64,000 bases of DNA from Micromonospora sp. FIMYZ51 (GTDB taxonomy: Bacteria; Actinomycetota; Actinomycetes; Mycobacteriales; Micromonosporaceae), in the NCBI RefSeq assembly GCF_038246755.1, contig NZ_CP134706.1, forward strand, positions 6,389,501 through 6,453,500. Direction: 5' to 3'. A program made the position numbers and the translations under genes. This document shows positions 26,558 to 35,323 of this stretch, one piece after another (the first letter of the stretch is position 1; each line of letters starts with the position of its first letter). The notes beneath the pieces are model-generated. The model searched no databases. It saw nothing but the letters and a program-made list of their open reading frames with translations, and was not told the origin of the DNA.

Positions 26558-27718
26558 TTACGCATCTTCCCGATCGGGCGATTCGGTACGGAAGAAGTTG
26601 CTCGGTCGGCCGTCCCGCAACTGCTCCTGATAGATCAGGTTCAGCCGGCGCAGGTCGAATGTGTGAAACCACTCATCCCAGGTGATCTCACGGATCCGGC
26701 TGCTCTCCCGGTAACCGGGGATGTTGAACGTCAGCACGCCGGCCCGGCCGTCCCGCTCGGTCCCGCTGATCGTGGCCGGCTTGGCGCCTCGTTCCCGGGC
26801 CCAGCGCTGGATGACCTCGTGGTTTGTGGTGACCAGGCTACGACCCGGGCGTTCCGGACGGTCCTGCAAGGAGGCGATCACCTGCGACGACCGGGTCGAC
26901 CGAGCGGTCGACCGGCCGGTCCGCACCGCGCCGCCAGCAGGCCCCTTCGCCGCGCCACGAGCGGGAGCCGCCTTCGCCGCGCCACGAGCGGGAGCCGCCT
27001 TCGCCGCCCCACGCGCGGGAGCCGCCTTCGCCGCGCCGCGGGTGGCGCTACCGGACTTGCGGGCGGTCGCGCCTCCCGTCGTACGCGCCGTTGTCGATTT
27101 CCGGGCCGCCGTTGTCGACTTGCGGGCCGTGGTCGATTTCTGGGCAGTTGTCGACTTACCGGCCGCCGTGGCCCTCGCCGGAGCCTTCCGCGGGGCGGCC
27201 TTCTTCGCCCCGACGGTGGCCTTCCGGGCAGTGCCGGTGGTGCTCTTCCGAGCGGTGGTCGTCGATTTCCGGGCGGCGGCGGTCGACTTTCGCGGGGCCG
27301 CCTTCCGCGCGGTGCCGGTGGTCGCCTTCCGGGCGGCACCGGCCCGGTTCGCCGGGGCCGCCTTGGCCCGACCGGGCGCGGTCCGAGCCGACGCGGTACG
27401 CCCCGAGGCGGTACGCCCCGACGCCGCCGATCTGGCACCGGACGCCTTGGTGGCACTGGCCCGCCCGGCCGGTCCGCTGCTCCGCCGGGCCGCCCCGCCC
27501 GACCGAAGCGCCTTCACCAGCGTCTTCACCAATTCCGGCTTGCGGAGGGCGGAGATCCCGGAGACGCCGTACCGACGCAGTTGGCCGCGGATGTCGTCCA
27601 CCCGCATCCGGGAGATCTCCGACTCGGAGATCCCTGGCGTGTTCGGGGTCCGGTTACCGGCCTGGCGGGTGGTTCTGGTCGCGGTCCCGCCGCGACCCGA
27701 GCTGTTTCGCTGAGCCAT
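26558..27718 (-). CDS. Histone H1-like protein with Rho-N/SAP-type N-terminus
   Basis: 386 residues in three parts. Residues about 33-73 form a Rho-N/HeH-like helical domain (MRVDDIRGQLRRYGVSGISA). About 75-285 is a low-complexity Lys/Ala/Arg/Thr region like histone H1 tails, including three perfect or near-perfect GAAKAAPAR repeats. About 290-386 is a compact conserved domain (TTNHEVIQRWARERGAKPAT ... REITWDEWFHTFDLRRL) found alone as a small protein in many bacteria and often misnamed a glucan branching enzyme. Probably nucleoid-associated; function unproven. Confidence 0.75.
   Translation of the reverse strand: MAQRNSSGRGGTATRTTRQAGNRTPNTPGISESEISRMRVDDIRGQLRRYGVSGISALRKPELVKTLVKALRSGGAARRSSGPAGRASATKASGARSAASGRTASGRTASARTAPGRAKAAPANRAGAARKATTGTARKAAPRKSTAAARKSTTTARKSTTGTARKATVGAKKAAPRKAPARATAAGKSTTAQKSTTARKSTTAARKSTTARTTGGATARKSGSATRGAAKAAPARGAAKAAPARGAAKAAPARGAAKGPAGGAVRTGRSTARSTRSSQVIASLQDRPERPGRSLVTTNHEVIQRWARERGAKPATISGTERDGRAGVLTFNIPGYRESSRIREITWDEWFHTFDLRRLNLIYQEQLRDGRPSNFFRTESPDREDA
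26946..27026. repeat. 27-bp tandem repeats inside the H1-like gene
   Basis: Copies at 26946-26972, 26973-26999 (identical) and 27000-27026 (slightly diverged), with a partial fourth. Each encodes GAAKAAPAR on the minus strand and keeps the reading frame, so the copy number can vary without breaking the gene. Confidence 0.9.
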
Positions 27719-27852
27719 GGACGCTCACGCTCCTCGACACTCAGTCTCGGCGCGCGGCGGGTCCCAACGCCGCACCGCGCGGTGCGGCTTACCCAACAAC
27801 GCCGGTCCAAACCATGCCGCCCGGCCTCGGTCAGACTGATTCGCGCCGAGGA

Positions 27853-28377
27853 TCAGGGCTGCGCCGGACCATTCTCCGCAGTTGTCCCCGTACCGGACGG
27901 TTCGAAGAGATGCGCGAAGGCCGCGAGGTTTGCGGTTGATTCACCCCGCTTGACCCGCCATTCCCACTCCCGCCGGATCGAGCTGCCGAAGCCGATCTCA
28001 AGCATCGTGTCGAAGGATTCGTCGGCGTAGGTGAGCACCGCACCGAGCAGCCGGTCCAGCTCGTCCGCGTCGACTCCGGCGAGGTTGACCCGGCCGGTGA
28101 GGTAGACGTCGCCGACCACGTCGATGGAGAACGACACGGCGTACATCCGGGCGTTGCGCTGCAACAGCCACGCCCACAGCTCCTCGCGCCGCTCGTCCGG
28201 CTGGCGCATCACGAACGCCTCGATCCGCAGGGCGTGCTCGCCGACGATCAGGTGGCAGACCGTCTTGAGCTTGTGCGTACCGGGCAGGGTCACCGCGTAC
28301 GACCCCGGGCCGGTGGACTCGCAGGCGAGCTCCCGCTCGGCGCAGACCGACTCGATCAGGTCCCCAAGGTCACTCAT
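27853..28377 (-). CDS. YbjN-domain protein
   Basis: 174 residues with the chaperone-like YbjN fold: alternating strands HLIVGEHALRIEAFVMRQP, then ELWAWLLQRNARMYAVSFSID, VGDVYLTGRV and the C-terminal helix DELDRLLGAVLTYADESFD. Actinobacterial members sit next to mshA, as here. Biochemical role unknown; proposed as a sensor or chaperone-like scaffold. It lies 161 bp downstream of mshA on the same strand, across repeat copy B. Confidence 0.82.
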   Translation of the reverse strand: MSDLGDLIESVCAERELACESTGPGSYAVTLPGTHKLKTVCHLIVGEHALRIEAFVMRQPDERREELWAWLLQRNARMYAVSFSIDVVGDVYLTGRVNLAGVDADELDRLLGAVLTYADESFDTMLEIGFGSSIRREWEWRVKRGESTANLAAFAHLFEPSGTGTTAENGPAQP

Positions 28378-28486
28378 CCGACAACTCTACGGTCGCGGTC
28401 GCCAGCCCTGCACAGGGAGCGGACGGCAGCGGGGAGCCGGACGGCAGCGGGAAGCCGGCAGGCAAGTGTGGAGCCGGCAGGCAAGT

Positions 28487-28540
28487 GTTAAGAGGGGGCC
28501 CTTCCTATACACCAGGCGTTAATAGGGGGCCCTTCCTTTC
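28487..28540 (+). repeat. Dispersed GGGCCC element, copy B
   Basis: Two halves GTTAAGAGGGGGCCCTTCCT and GTTAATAGGGGGCCCTTCCT separated by ATACACCAGGC. It directly abuts and overlaps the mshA stop codon (28539-28541) in the same orientation relative to the gene as copies A, C and E. The preceding 28415-28486 contains short duplicated GGCAGCGG/GGCAAGTGT units and no gene. Confidence 0.85.
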
Positions 28541-29891
28541 ACCAGGAGCGGGTGGTGGTGAGGGTGGCGGTCAGGTGGGCGCGGTGGGCGGCGACGGCCT
28601 CGCCGTAGACGGCGAGCAGGGCGTCGGCCGTACGGTGCCAGGAGAAGTTGCGGGCATGCTCGGCGGCAGCGGCGGACAGTTCGGCGCGGCGGGCCCGGTC
28701 GGGCAGCAGGCGGGCCAGCGCAGCCGCCCAGTCGACCGGGTCGTGGCTGTGCACCAGCACCCCGCTGACCTGGTCCCGGACGGCGGTCACCAGGCCGCCG
28801 ACGGCGGCGGCCACCACGGGCGTGCCGCAGGCTTGGGCCTCCAGCGCGACCAGCCCGAAGGATTCGTTGTACGAGGGCACCGCCACCAGGTCGGCCGCCT
28901 GGTACAGCAGGGACAGGTCGGCGCCGGTCTGCGGCGGCAGGAAGTGCACCCGGTCGGTGACGCCGAGCGAGGCGGCCAGCTCGATCAGGGCGGTGGGCCG
29001 GTCCAGTCCGCTTCCGCTGGGACCGCCGCAGATCACCACCGACACCTCACGGGCCAGGGCGGGATCGCGCTCGCGTAGCGCGGCGATCGCGCGGATCAGC
29101 ACGTCCGGGGCCTTCAGCGGCTGGATCCGGCCGACGAAGGCCACCAGGTGGCCACTGACTGGCAGGTCCAGCCGGGCCCGGGCGGCGGCGGCAACGGCGG
29201 CCCGGTCGCCGGCAGCGGGACGGAAGCGGTCCAGGTCCACGCCCGGTTCGACGACCGCCACCCGGGTCGGGTCGGCGTCGTACCTGTCGATCAGGTCGCG
29301 TGCCTCGACCTGGGTGTTCGCCACCAGCCGGTCGGCCTCGGCGACCACCTGTTCCTCGCCGATCACCCGGGCCTTGGGTTCCGGCCGGTCACCGGCGGCG
29401 AGCCGGGCGTTCTTCACCTTGGCCAGGGTGTGCGCGGTGTGCACCAGTGGCACCCCCCAGCGCTCCTTGGCCAGCCAGCCGACCTGGCCGGAGAGCCAGT
29501 AGTGGGAGTGGATCAGGTCGTAGTGCCCGGGCGGTCGGGCCGCCTCGGCCCGCAGCACACCGGCGGTGAAGGCGCAGAGCTGGCCGGGCAGTTCCTCCTT
29601 GGTCAGTCCTTCCAGCGGACCGGCCATCACGTGCCGTACGTGCACTCCGGGCACCACCTCGACCACGGGTGGCAGGTCACCCGAGGTGGCCCGGGTGAAG
29701 ATCTCCACCTCGACGTCCGCCTCGGCCAGCCGCCGGGCGACCTCCAGGATGTAGACGTTCATGCCGCCTGCGTCCCCGGTGCCCGGTTGGTGCAGCGGTG
29801 AGGTGTGCACCGACAGCGTCGCGATCCGTCGGGGCCGCGGCCACGGAAGGGCACCTCGTTGACGACCGACACCGGTGTGCTCTACCGCCAC
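28539..29891 (-). CDS. mshA: D-inositol-3-phosphate glycosyltransferase MshA
   Basis: 450 residues, GT4 glycosyltransferase that transfers GlcNAc from UDP-GlcNAc to inositol-3-phosphate, the first step of mycothiol synthesis. Diagnostic features are [20 protein letters not shown] at the N-terminus, [36 protein letters not shown] and the donor-site [21 protein letters not shown] 29891 was chosen over the TTG at 29951 because AAAGGGAG lies 6 nt upstream. With the downstream ybjN-like gene it matches the known actinobacterial order. Confidence 0.94.
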   Translation of the reverse strand: MAVEHTGVGRQRGALPWPRPRRIATLSVHTSPLHQPGTGDAGGMNVYILEVARRLAEADVEVEIFTRATSGDLPPVVEVVPGVHVRHVMAGPLEGLTKEELPGQLCAFTAGVLRAEAARPPGHYDLIHSHYWLSGQVGWLAKERWGVPLVHTAHTLAKVKNARLAAGDRPEPKARVIGEEQVVAEADRLVANTQVEARDLIDRYDADPTRVAVVEPGVDLDRFRPAAGDRAAVAAAARARLDLPVSGHLVAFVGRIQPLKAPDVLIRAIAALRERDPALAREVSVVICGGPSGSGLDRPTALIELAASLGVTDRVHFLPPQTGADLSLLYQAADLVAVPSYNESFGLVALEAQACGTPVVAAAVGGLVTAVRDQVSGVLVHSHDPVDWAAALARLLPDRARRAELSAAAAEHARNFSWHRTADALLAVYGEAVAAHRAHLTATLTTTRSW

Positions 29892-30013
29892 GTCCGCTCC
29901 CTTTGCCACGGTTGATGCCGTCTCCGCACGACCGGCGCGCTCCTGCGTCAACCTTCACGCCGGATCACATCTTCCCGATCGGCGGCGGGAAATACGTGGG
30001 TCGGCCCTCCGGG

Positions 30014-30121
30014 CGTGACCGACCTCATCGCGCGGGCGGTGCCGACAAGCACCCCGACCTGGCCTTCGCACCCGACCCCGGCGGGGCAGCGCCGTGACCG
30101 ATCTCATCGCGCGGGCGGTGC
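30014..30121. repeat. Imperfect 29-bp direct repeat upstream of the SDR gene
   Basis: CGTGACCGAYCTCATCGCGC-type sequence occurs at 30014-30042 and again at 30093-30121, 79 bp apart with one difference. Both read VTDLIARAV from a GTG on the plus strand but belong to no convincing gene. 29892-30155 otherwise holds only the divergent mshA/SDR upstream regions. Confidence 0.7.
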
Positions 30122-30155
30122 GGGCGGCCGGGCGGCGGGGAGCGAGAATGGCCGG

Positions 30156-30920
30156 ATGAGTCCTGTCGCCATCGTCACCGGAGCTTCCAGCGGGATCGGT
30201 TCGGCCACCGCCCGGCGGCTCGCCACCGAGGGCTTCCACGTGCTGGCCGCCGCCCGGCGTACCGATCGGCTGGCCAGCCTGGTCGCGGAGATCGTCGCGG
30301 CGGGCGGCGCCGCCACGGCGGTGGCCTGTGATGTCACCTCGGACGAGTCCGTGGCGGCACTCGCGCGGGCCGCGCAGTCGGCACCCGGGCCGGTGACCCT
30401 GCTGGTCAACAATGCCGGTGGGGCGCGTGGGCTGGACCCGGTGGAGTCCGGCGCGATCGACGACTGGCAGTGGATGTACGACGTGAACGTGCTCGGCACG
30501 CTGCGCGTCACCCAGGCACTGCTGCCCGCGTTGGAGTCCTCCGGCGCCGGCACCATCGTCGTCGTCTCGTCCACTGCGGGCTTCACCGTGTACGAGGGTG
30601 GGGGCGGCTACACCGCCGCCAAGCACGCGCAGACCGCGATCGCCGGCACGCTCCGCCTGGAGTTGTGCGGACGCCCGATCCGGGTGATCGAGATCGACCC
30701 GGGCATGGTGAGGACCGACGAGTTCTCGCTCGTCCGCTTCGGCGGTGACGCCGACCGGGCCGAGGCGGTCTACGCGGGGGTCGCCGAGCCGCTGGTCGCC
30801 GAGGATGTGGCCGACTGCATCGCGTGGTGCGCGACGCGCCCGCAGCACGTGAACGTGGACCGGCTGGTGGTCCGCCCGCTGGCCCAGGCCGCCCAGCACA
30901 AGGTGCACCGGGCGGGCTGA
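30156..30920 (+). CDS. Short-chain dehydrogenase/reductase
   Basis: 254 residues, classical SDR: cofactor loop VTGASSGIGSATARRLA, NNAGG at about 88-92, catalytic Ser in VVSSTAG and Y-x3-K in GYTAAKHA. Basic residues in AARRTDR suggest NADP(H). Close to the YdfG-like serine/3-hydroxy-acid dehydrogenases; substrate unknown. ATG 30156 starts directly at the Rossmann strand. The next gene follows after 7 bp. Confidence 0.9.
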   Translation: MSPVAIVTGASSGIGSATARRLATEGFHVLAAARRTDRLASLVAEIVAAGGAATAVACDVTSDESVAALARAAQSAPGPVTLLVNNAGGARGLDPVESGAIDDWQWMYDVNVLGTLRVTQALLPALESSGAGTIVVVSSTAGFTVYEGGGGYTAAKHAQTAIAGTLRLELCGRPIRVIEIDPGMVRTDEFSLVRFGGDADRAEAVYAGVAEPLVAEDVADCIAWCATRPQHVNVDRLVVRPLAQAAQHKVHRAG

Positions 30921-30927
30921 TCGCACG

Positions 30928-31731
30928 ATGGCGAGATCCGCCCGGCCACTCGGCGTACCGACCCGGGGCACCACAAACCCCAACCGGCTGCGCCGGATGG
31001 ACAACTGGATCGTCGAGACCTGCGCCGAGACGGTGCGGGGCGCGGCGGATCCGCTGGTGGTCGATCTCGGCTACGGCGCGACCCCGGTGACCGCGGTGGA
31101 ACTGCGCGCCCGGCTCGCCGCGCGGGTCCGCGCCGACGTGCGGGTGGTCGGGCTGGAGATCGATCCGGTACGGGTCGCCGCCGCCCAGCCCGCCGCCGAC
31201 CCACCCGGCCTGACCTTCGCCCGGGGCGGGTTCGAGTTGGCCGGATTGCGTCCGACCCTGGTCCGGGCCGCAAACGTGCTCCGTCAGTACGACGAGAGCG
31301 AGGTGGCCGGCGCCTGGCAGACGCTCACCGTGCGGCTGGCCCCCGGCGGGCTGCTGGTGGAGGGCACCTGCGACGAGTTGGGCCGGCTCGGTGCCTGGGT
31401 GCTGCTCGACGCGGACGGCCCACGCTCGTTGACCCTGGCTGCCCGGCTGACCACTCTGGAGAGCCCGGCCGAGTTGGCGGAACGGCTACCCAAGGCGCTG
31501 ATCCACCGCAACGTGCCAGGTGAGCGGATCCACGAGCTGATCCGGGCGCTTGACGATGCCTGGCGCGCCGCCGCCGGCTACGCCCCGTTCGGTCCTCGTC
31601 AGCGCTGGCTGCGCACCGTGGCCGCCGTACGCGACCAGGGCTGGCCGGTCCTCGACCGGCCACGCCGCTGGCGCCAGGGTGAACTCACCCTCCCCTGGCC
31701 CGCCATCGCCCCCGCCGCAGCACCTGGTTGA
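30928..31731 (+). CDS. Class I SAM-dependent methyltransferase
   Basis: 267 residues. Motif I is VVDLGYGATPVTAVEL (about 47-62), followed by VVGLEIDPVRVAAA with the acidic residue for the SAM ribose, and a C-terminal region without further recognisable domains. Acceptor substrate unknown. It starts 7 bp after the SDR stop, so one operon. Confidence 0.75.
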   Translation: MARSARPLGVPTRGTTNPNRLRRMDNWIVETCAETVRGAADPLVVDLGYGATPVTAVELRARLAARVRADVRVVGLEIDPVRVAAAQPAADPPGLTFARGGFELAGLRPTLVRAANVLRQYDESEVAGAWQTLTVRLAPGGLLVEGTCDELGRLGAWVLLDADGPRSLTLAARLTTLESPAELAERLPKALIHRNVPGERIHELIRALDDAWRAAAGYAPFGPRQRWLRTVAAVRDQGWPVLDRPRRWRQGELTLPWPAIAPAAAPG

Positions 31732-31770
31732 GCCGGAAGTTGCTGCCGAGGACGCACCTGCCCGAGCGGT

Positions 31771-31786
31771 AACTTCATGATCGACC
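31771..31786 (+). repeat. Dispersed AACTTCATGATCGA motif
   Basis: AACTTCATGATCGACC between the convergent methyltransferase and murB genes. The same 14-mer occurs inverted at 734-747 and, with one difference, at 777-790, both in intergenic DNA. Likely a genome-wide short repeat. Confidence 0.6.
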
Positions 31787-31803
31787 GGGTAGGGAGAGGT
31801 GGC

Positions 31804-32895
31804 TCAGATGGTGCAGTTGACGAGGACGGGCTCCGGGTGGAGGGTGACGCCGAAGCGGGCGTGCACGCCGTCGCGGATTTCGCGGGCGAGGGTGAGCAGG
31901 GCCGCCGTGCTGGCGGTGCCGGTCGGGTTGGTGAGGGCGAGGGTGTGCTTGCTGGAGATGGCGACGCCTTCCGGGCCGGGGTAGCCCTTGCCGAAGCCGG
32001 CCTTGTCGATCAGCCAGGCCGCGCTCACCTTCACCACGCCTGCGGCACCCGGCCAGGCCGGCGGCTCCCCGAGGTCGGCGGCGCGCTGGCGCAGCAGCTC
32101 GTAGTCGGCGCCGTCGAGCACCGGGTTGGTGAAGAAGGAGCCGACCGATCGGGTGTCCGGGTCGGTCGCGTCGAGCACCATGCCCTTGCCGGCACGCAAC
32201 CGCAGCACCGTGGCGCGGGCCTGCTCCAGCGGCACCCGGTCGCCGACGTCGACGCCGAGCGAACGAGCCAGTTCCGCGTAGCGCACCGGACCGGACAGCG
32301 GCGAGCGGGCCAGCCGGAAGTCGACCGAGAGCACCACCCAACGCTCGTTGTACTTGAAGATGCTGGCCCGGTAGGCGAAACCGCATTCCGCGGCGGCGAC
32401 CCGAGCGACCGTGCCGGCGTGGCGGTCGTAGACCTGCACACCGGTGATGGTCTCGGCGACCTCCTGCCCGTACGCGCCGACGTTCTGGATCGGGGTGGCC
32501 CCGGTCGAGCCGGGGATGCCGGCGAGGCATTCCAAGCCGGACCAGCCGTTCGCCACCGTGGCGGCGACCAGTTCGTCCCACGGCTCGCCGGCCTCGACGC
32601 GGATCGTCACCGTCTGTTCGTCCTCGGCCAGCACCCGCAGCCCCCGGGAGCGGACCAGCACCACGGTGCCCGGGAAGCCGGCGTCACCGATCACCACATT
32701 GCTGCCACCGGCGAGCAGGAGCAGGTCATCGCCCGCCTCGCGGACCCGGGTGACGATTTCCTCGGCGCTGGTGGCGGGGGTGATCCAGCCGGCCGGCCCG
32801 CCGAGGCACAATGTGGTGTATTGCGACAGGTCGCCCTGGGTGACGGGTTCAGCGGCAGCTGTCGGCTGGGCGTAGACGTCAGACACACCTTTCAC
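31804..32895 (-). CDS. murB: UDP-N-acetylmuramate dehydrogenase MurB
   Basis: 363 residues, FAD flavoenzyme reducing UDP-GlcNAc-enolpyruvate in peptidoglycan synthesis. FAD-binding LLLAGGSNVVIGDAGFPG, GIPGSTGATPIQNVGAYGQE, YRASIFKYN, the catalytic Ser in SVGSFFTNPV and terminal Glu in LHPEPVLVN are present; it is type I by length. GTG 32895 or GTG 32886 may be the start. It is monocistronic here, outside any dcw cluster, as usual in actinomycetes. Confidence 0.95.
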   Translation of the reverse strand: MKGVSDVYAQPTAAAEPVTQGDLSQYTTLCLGGPAGWITPATSAEEIVTRVREAGDDLLLLAGGSNVVIGDAGFPGTVVLVRSRGLRVLAEDEQTVTIRVEAGEPWDELVAATVANGWSGLECLAGIPGSTGATPIQNVGAYGQEVAETITGVQVYDRHAGTVARVAAAECGFAYRASIFKYNERWVVLSVDFRLARSPLSGPVRYAELARSLGVDVGDRVPLEQARATVLRLRAGKGMVLDATDPDTRSVGSFFTNPVLDGADYELLRQRAADLGEPPAWPGAAGVVKVSAAWLIDKAGFGKGYPGPEGVAISSKHTLALTNPTGTASTAALLTLAREIRDGVHARFGVTLHPEPVLVNCTI

Positions 32896-32957
32896 CCTAG
32901 GCTGAGGGGTAGCCGCGGCACCCCACAGGTGGTCCGGTCACCCCCGGGAGGATGGCG

Positions 32958-33722
32958 ATGAGCAGAATGCACGGCACCAAGGACTTCTGGATCGGTGCGC
33001 TCCGGACGGAGGGCCCGGCGTTCGCCGCCGCGGTGGCCGAGGCCCCACCCGAGACACCGGTGCTCTCCTGCCCCGGCTGGACGGTGACCGACCTGACCCT
33101 GCATCTCACCGGCATCTACCAGTGGGTCCGCACCATCGCCGGGTCGGGCGAGAGCAGGGCGCCGGAGCAGCCCCGGTCGCAGCGCCCCGAGCCCGTGCCG
33201 GGGGTCACCGCCGTGCAGCAGTGGCAGCAGGCGTACGACGAACTGATGGCGCTCTTCGAGACGCTCGACCCGGAGGCACCGGCGTGGAACTGGGCCCCGC
33301 AGCCGAAGCGGGCCGGTTTCTGGCCGCGTCGGATGGCGCACGAGACGGCGGTGCACCGCTGGGACGCCCAGTTGGCCATCGCCGCGGGTGAACCGGTCGA
33401 GGCGAAGCTCGCGGCCGACGGGGTCAGCGAGGTGCTTGACACCTGGTTGCCGGCGGGTCGGCGAAAGGCGAGCGGCCAGTGGCGCGGGATGGTCCGGTTG
33501 AGCGCCACCGACGCCGCCCAGGAGTGGTTCCTGCGGCTGCGCGGCGAGGGCGTCGCCCTGCTGGACACCGGCACCATCCTCGATCACGACGAGCACCCGG
33601 CCCGGGTGCACGTCAGCGGGACGGCGAGCGACCTGCTGCTGGCGCTCTGGGGACGGGTCAGCTTCGACACGTTGACCGTGGCCGGCGACCGTGCCCTGCT
33701 CGACGGGGTTCGCACCGGCTGA
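32958..33722 (+). CDS. Mycothiol-dependent maleylpyruvate isomerase-family protein
   Basis: About 254 residues from ATG 32958 (in-frame ATG 32952 also possible). The N-terminal DinB-like four-helix MDMPI domain has the metal-ligand His in LTLHLTGIYQW and the ligand pair in RRMAHETAVHRWDAQLA; the C-terminal MDMPI domain follows from about 160. The family uses mycothiol as cofactor or co-substrate, consistent with mshA 3 kb away, but most members have no known reaction. Confidence 0.82.
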   Translation: MSRMHGTKDFWIGALRTEGPAFAAAVAEAPPETPVLSCPGWTVTDLTLHLTGIYQWVRTIAGSGESRAPEQPRSQRPEPVPGVTAVQQWQQAYDELMALFETLDPEAPAWNWAPQPKRAGFWPRRMAHETAVHRWDAQLAIAAGEPVEAKLAADGVSEVLDTWLPAGRRKASGQWRGMVRLSATDAAQEWFLRLRGEGVALLDTGTILDHDEHPARVHVSGTASDLLLALWGRVSFDTLTVAGDRALLDGVRTG

Positions 33723-33796
33723 CCCGGGTCTGAATTCTGCGCGACGAGCGGCTCTCCGATCGAGGGCCGCTCGTGGCCATTCTGTGACCCGCGCCG

Positions 33797-33810
33797 AGAG
33801 AGCGCTCTCT
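33797..33810. promoter_or_regulatory. LacI-family operator 1 of the ceb-type operon
   Basis: AGAGAGCGCTCTCT, perfect 14-bp palindrome touching the -35 hexamer. It differs from the CebR/CelR box TGGGAGCGCTCCCA in the outer positions only and keeps the GAGCGCTC core apart from A/T at the flanks. Confidence 0.8.
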
Positions 33811-33839
33811 TGACACGGATCACGGGCGGACCGCAGGCT
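33810..33839 (+). promoter_or_regulatory. Promoter of the ceb-type operon
   Basis: A consensus -35 TTGACA (33810-33815) with a weak -10-like CAGGCT (33834-33839, 18-bp spacing). It is bracketed by the two LacI-type operators and lies 60 bp upstream of the binding-protein ATG. Confidence 0.65.
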
Positions 33840-33842
33840 ACG

Positions 33843-33856
33843 TGAGAGCGCTCTCA
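33843..33856. promoter_or_regulatory. LacI-family operator 2 of the ceb-type operon
   Basis: TGAGAGCGCTCTCA, a perfect 14-bp palindrome centred 46 bp from operator 1 and just past the -10. Two operators about 4.4 helical turns apart around one promoter suggest cooperative or looping repression by the LacI-type protein encoded at the end of the operon. Confidence 0.82.
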
Positions 33857-33899
33857 GATCTATCCCACCACCACCCCACCTGAGAGGGGTCACCAGACA

Positions 33900-35204
33900 A
33901 TGCGCACATTTCCTCGCCACCGCCTCGCTGCGGTCGCCCTGGCCGCCGCTGGCGCGTTGCTCGTCACCAGCGGTTGCAGCAGCGACGACGCCGCCGGGGA
34001 CGGCCAGATAACCCTCACCGTCGATGTCTTCGGGCAGTTCGGCTACGAGCAGCTCTACCAGGAGTACATGGACGCCAACCCCGGCGTGAAGATCGTCGAG
34101 CGGGGCACCGGCGGCAACCTCGACGAGTACTCGCCGAAGCTGACCCAGTGGCTGGCCGCCGGGAAGGGCGCGGGCGACGTGGTCGCCATCGAAGAGGGCC
34201 TGATGGTCGAGTACAAGGCCAACCCGGACAACTTCGTCAACCTGCTCGACCACGGCGCCGCCGAACTCAAGGGCAACTTCCTGGAGTGGAAGTGGAACCA
34301 GGGGCTCACCGCCGACGGCCAGCAGCTGATCGGGCTCGGCACCGACGTCGGCGGGATGGCGATGTGCTACCGCACGGACCTGTTCGCGAAGGCCGGGCTG
34401 CCCACCGACCGCGAGGAGGTGTCCAAGCTCTGGCCGACCTGGGAGGAGTACATCGCCACCGGTGAGAAGTTCAAGGCGGCGAACACCGGTGCCTCGTTCC
34501 TGGACGCGGCCACCAACACGTTCAACACAATCGTGCTCCAGACCGCCGGCAAGGCGCAGGGCTACCACTACTACGACACAAGCAACAACCTGGTGGTGGA
34601 GAGCAACCCGGCGGTCAAGCAGGCCTGGGACACCACGATGAACATCATCAACGCCGGCCTCTCCGGCAAGTACGGCTCCTGGTCCGAGGAGTGGGTCTCC
34701 GCCTTCAAGCAGGCCAAGTTCGCCACCATCGCCTGCCCCGCCTGGATGACCGGCGTGATCGAGGGCAACGCCGGGCCGGAGGCCAAGGGCAAGTGGGACA
34801 TCGCCCGGGTACCGGGCGACGGCGGCAACTGGGGCGGCTCGCACCTGGCCGTGCCGGCGCAGAGCAAGCACCAGGCGGAGGCGATCAAGCTGGTCAAGTT
34901 CCTGACCAGCCCGCAGGGCCACATCGGTGCCTTCAAGGCCAAGGGTCCGCTGCCCTCGTCGCCGCAGGCGCTTGAGGACGCAGCCATCACCGAGGCCACC
35001 AACGCGTACTTCTCCGAAGCCCCGGTCGGCAAGATCTTCGGTGCCGGCGCCAAGACCCTGAAGCCGGTCTACATGGGCCCGAAGAACCAGGCCGTACGGA
35101 CCGAGGTGGAGAACGCGGTCCGCACCGTGGAGCTGGGCCAGCGCAACCCCGACCAGGGGTGGCAGGACGCGATCGCCAACGCCAAGAAGGCCGCCGCCAA
35201 GTAA
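33900..35204 (+). CDS. Sugar ABC transporter substrate-binding lipoprotein (CebE-like)
   Basis: 434 residues. Signal peptide with lipobox VTSGC (Cys26), then a family-1 extracellular solute-binding protein: TVDVFGQFGYEQLYQEYMDA, YSPKLTQWLAAGKGAGDVVA, TDVGGMAMCYRTDLF and late WxxEW and GNWGGSHLAVP segments. Position ahead of two permeases and a GH1 enzyme, with CebR-like operators, points to cellobiose or a related beta-glucoside or oligosaccharide. The partner ATPase (usually MsiK) is not in the window, as is typical. Confidence 0.88.
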   Translation: MRTFPRHRLAAVALAAAGALLVTSGCSSDDAAGDGQITLTVDVFGQFGYEQLYQEYMDANPGVKIVERGTGGNLDEYSPKLTQWLAAGKGAGDVVAIEEGLMVEYKANPDNFVNLLDHGAAELKGNFLEWKWNQGLTADGQQLIGLGTDVGGMAMCYRTDLFAKAGLPTDREEVSKLWPTWEEYIATGEKFKAANTGASFLDAATNTFNTIVLQTAGKAQGYHYYDTSNNLVVESNPAVKQAWDTTMNIINAGLSGKYGSWSEEWVSAFKQAKFATIACPAWMTGVIEGNAGPEAKGKWDIARVPGDGGNWGGSHLAVPAQSKHQAEAIKLVKFLTSPQGHIGAFKAKGPLPSSPQALEDAAITEATNAYFSEAPVGKIFGAGAKTLKPVYMGPKNQAVRTEVENAVRTVELGQRNPDQGWQDAIANAKKAAAK

Positions 35205-35323
35205 CCGGCCCGACGCCTTCCCGCCCCGCCGCCGATCCACCGCCGCGCCGCGCCCACCAGTGGGCCCGGCGACCGGCCGGACGGATCGGCGCGGGGCGGA
35301 GGCGGGAAAGGAGTCAACGGGTC

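Noticed and set aside
26426..28030. 534-codon Arg/Gly/Pro-rich plus-strand frame
   Set aside because: Antisense of the H1-like gene; its repeats are simply the complement of the real tandem repeats.
28415..28490. CRISPR-like or tandem array near mshA
   Set aside because: Only two imperfect short duplications (GGCAGCGG, GGCAAGTGT) with no regular spacers.
32892..35240. 782-codon minus-strand frame
   Set aside because: Spans the MDMPI gene, the ceb operator region and the binding-protein gene, all supported on the plus strand.
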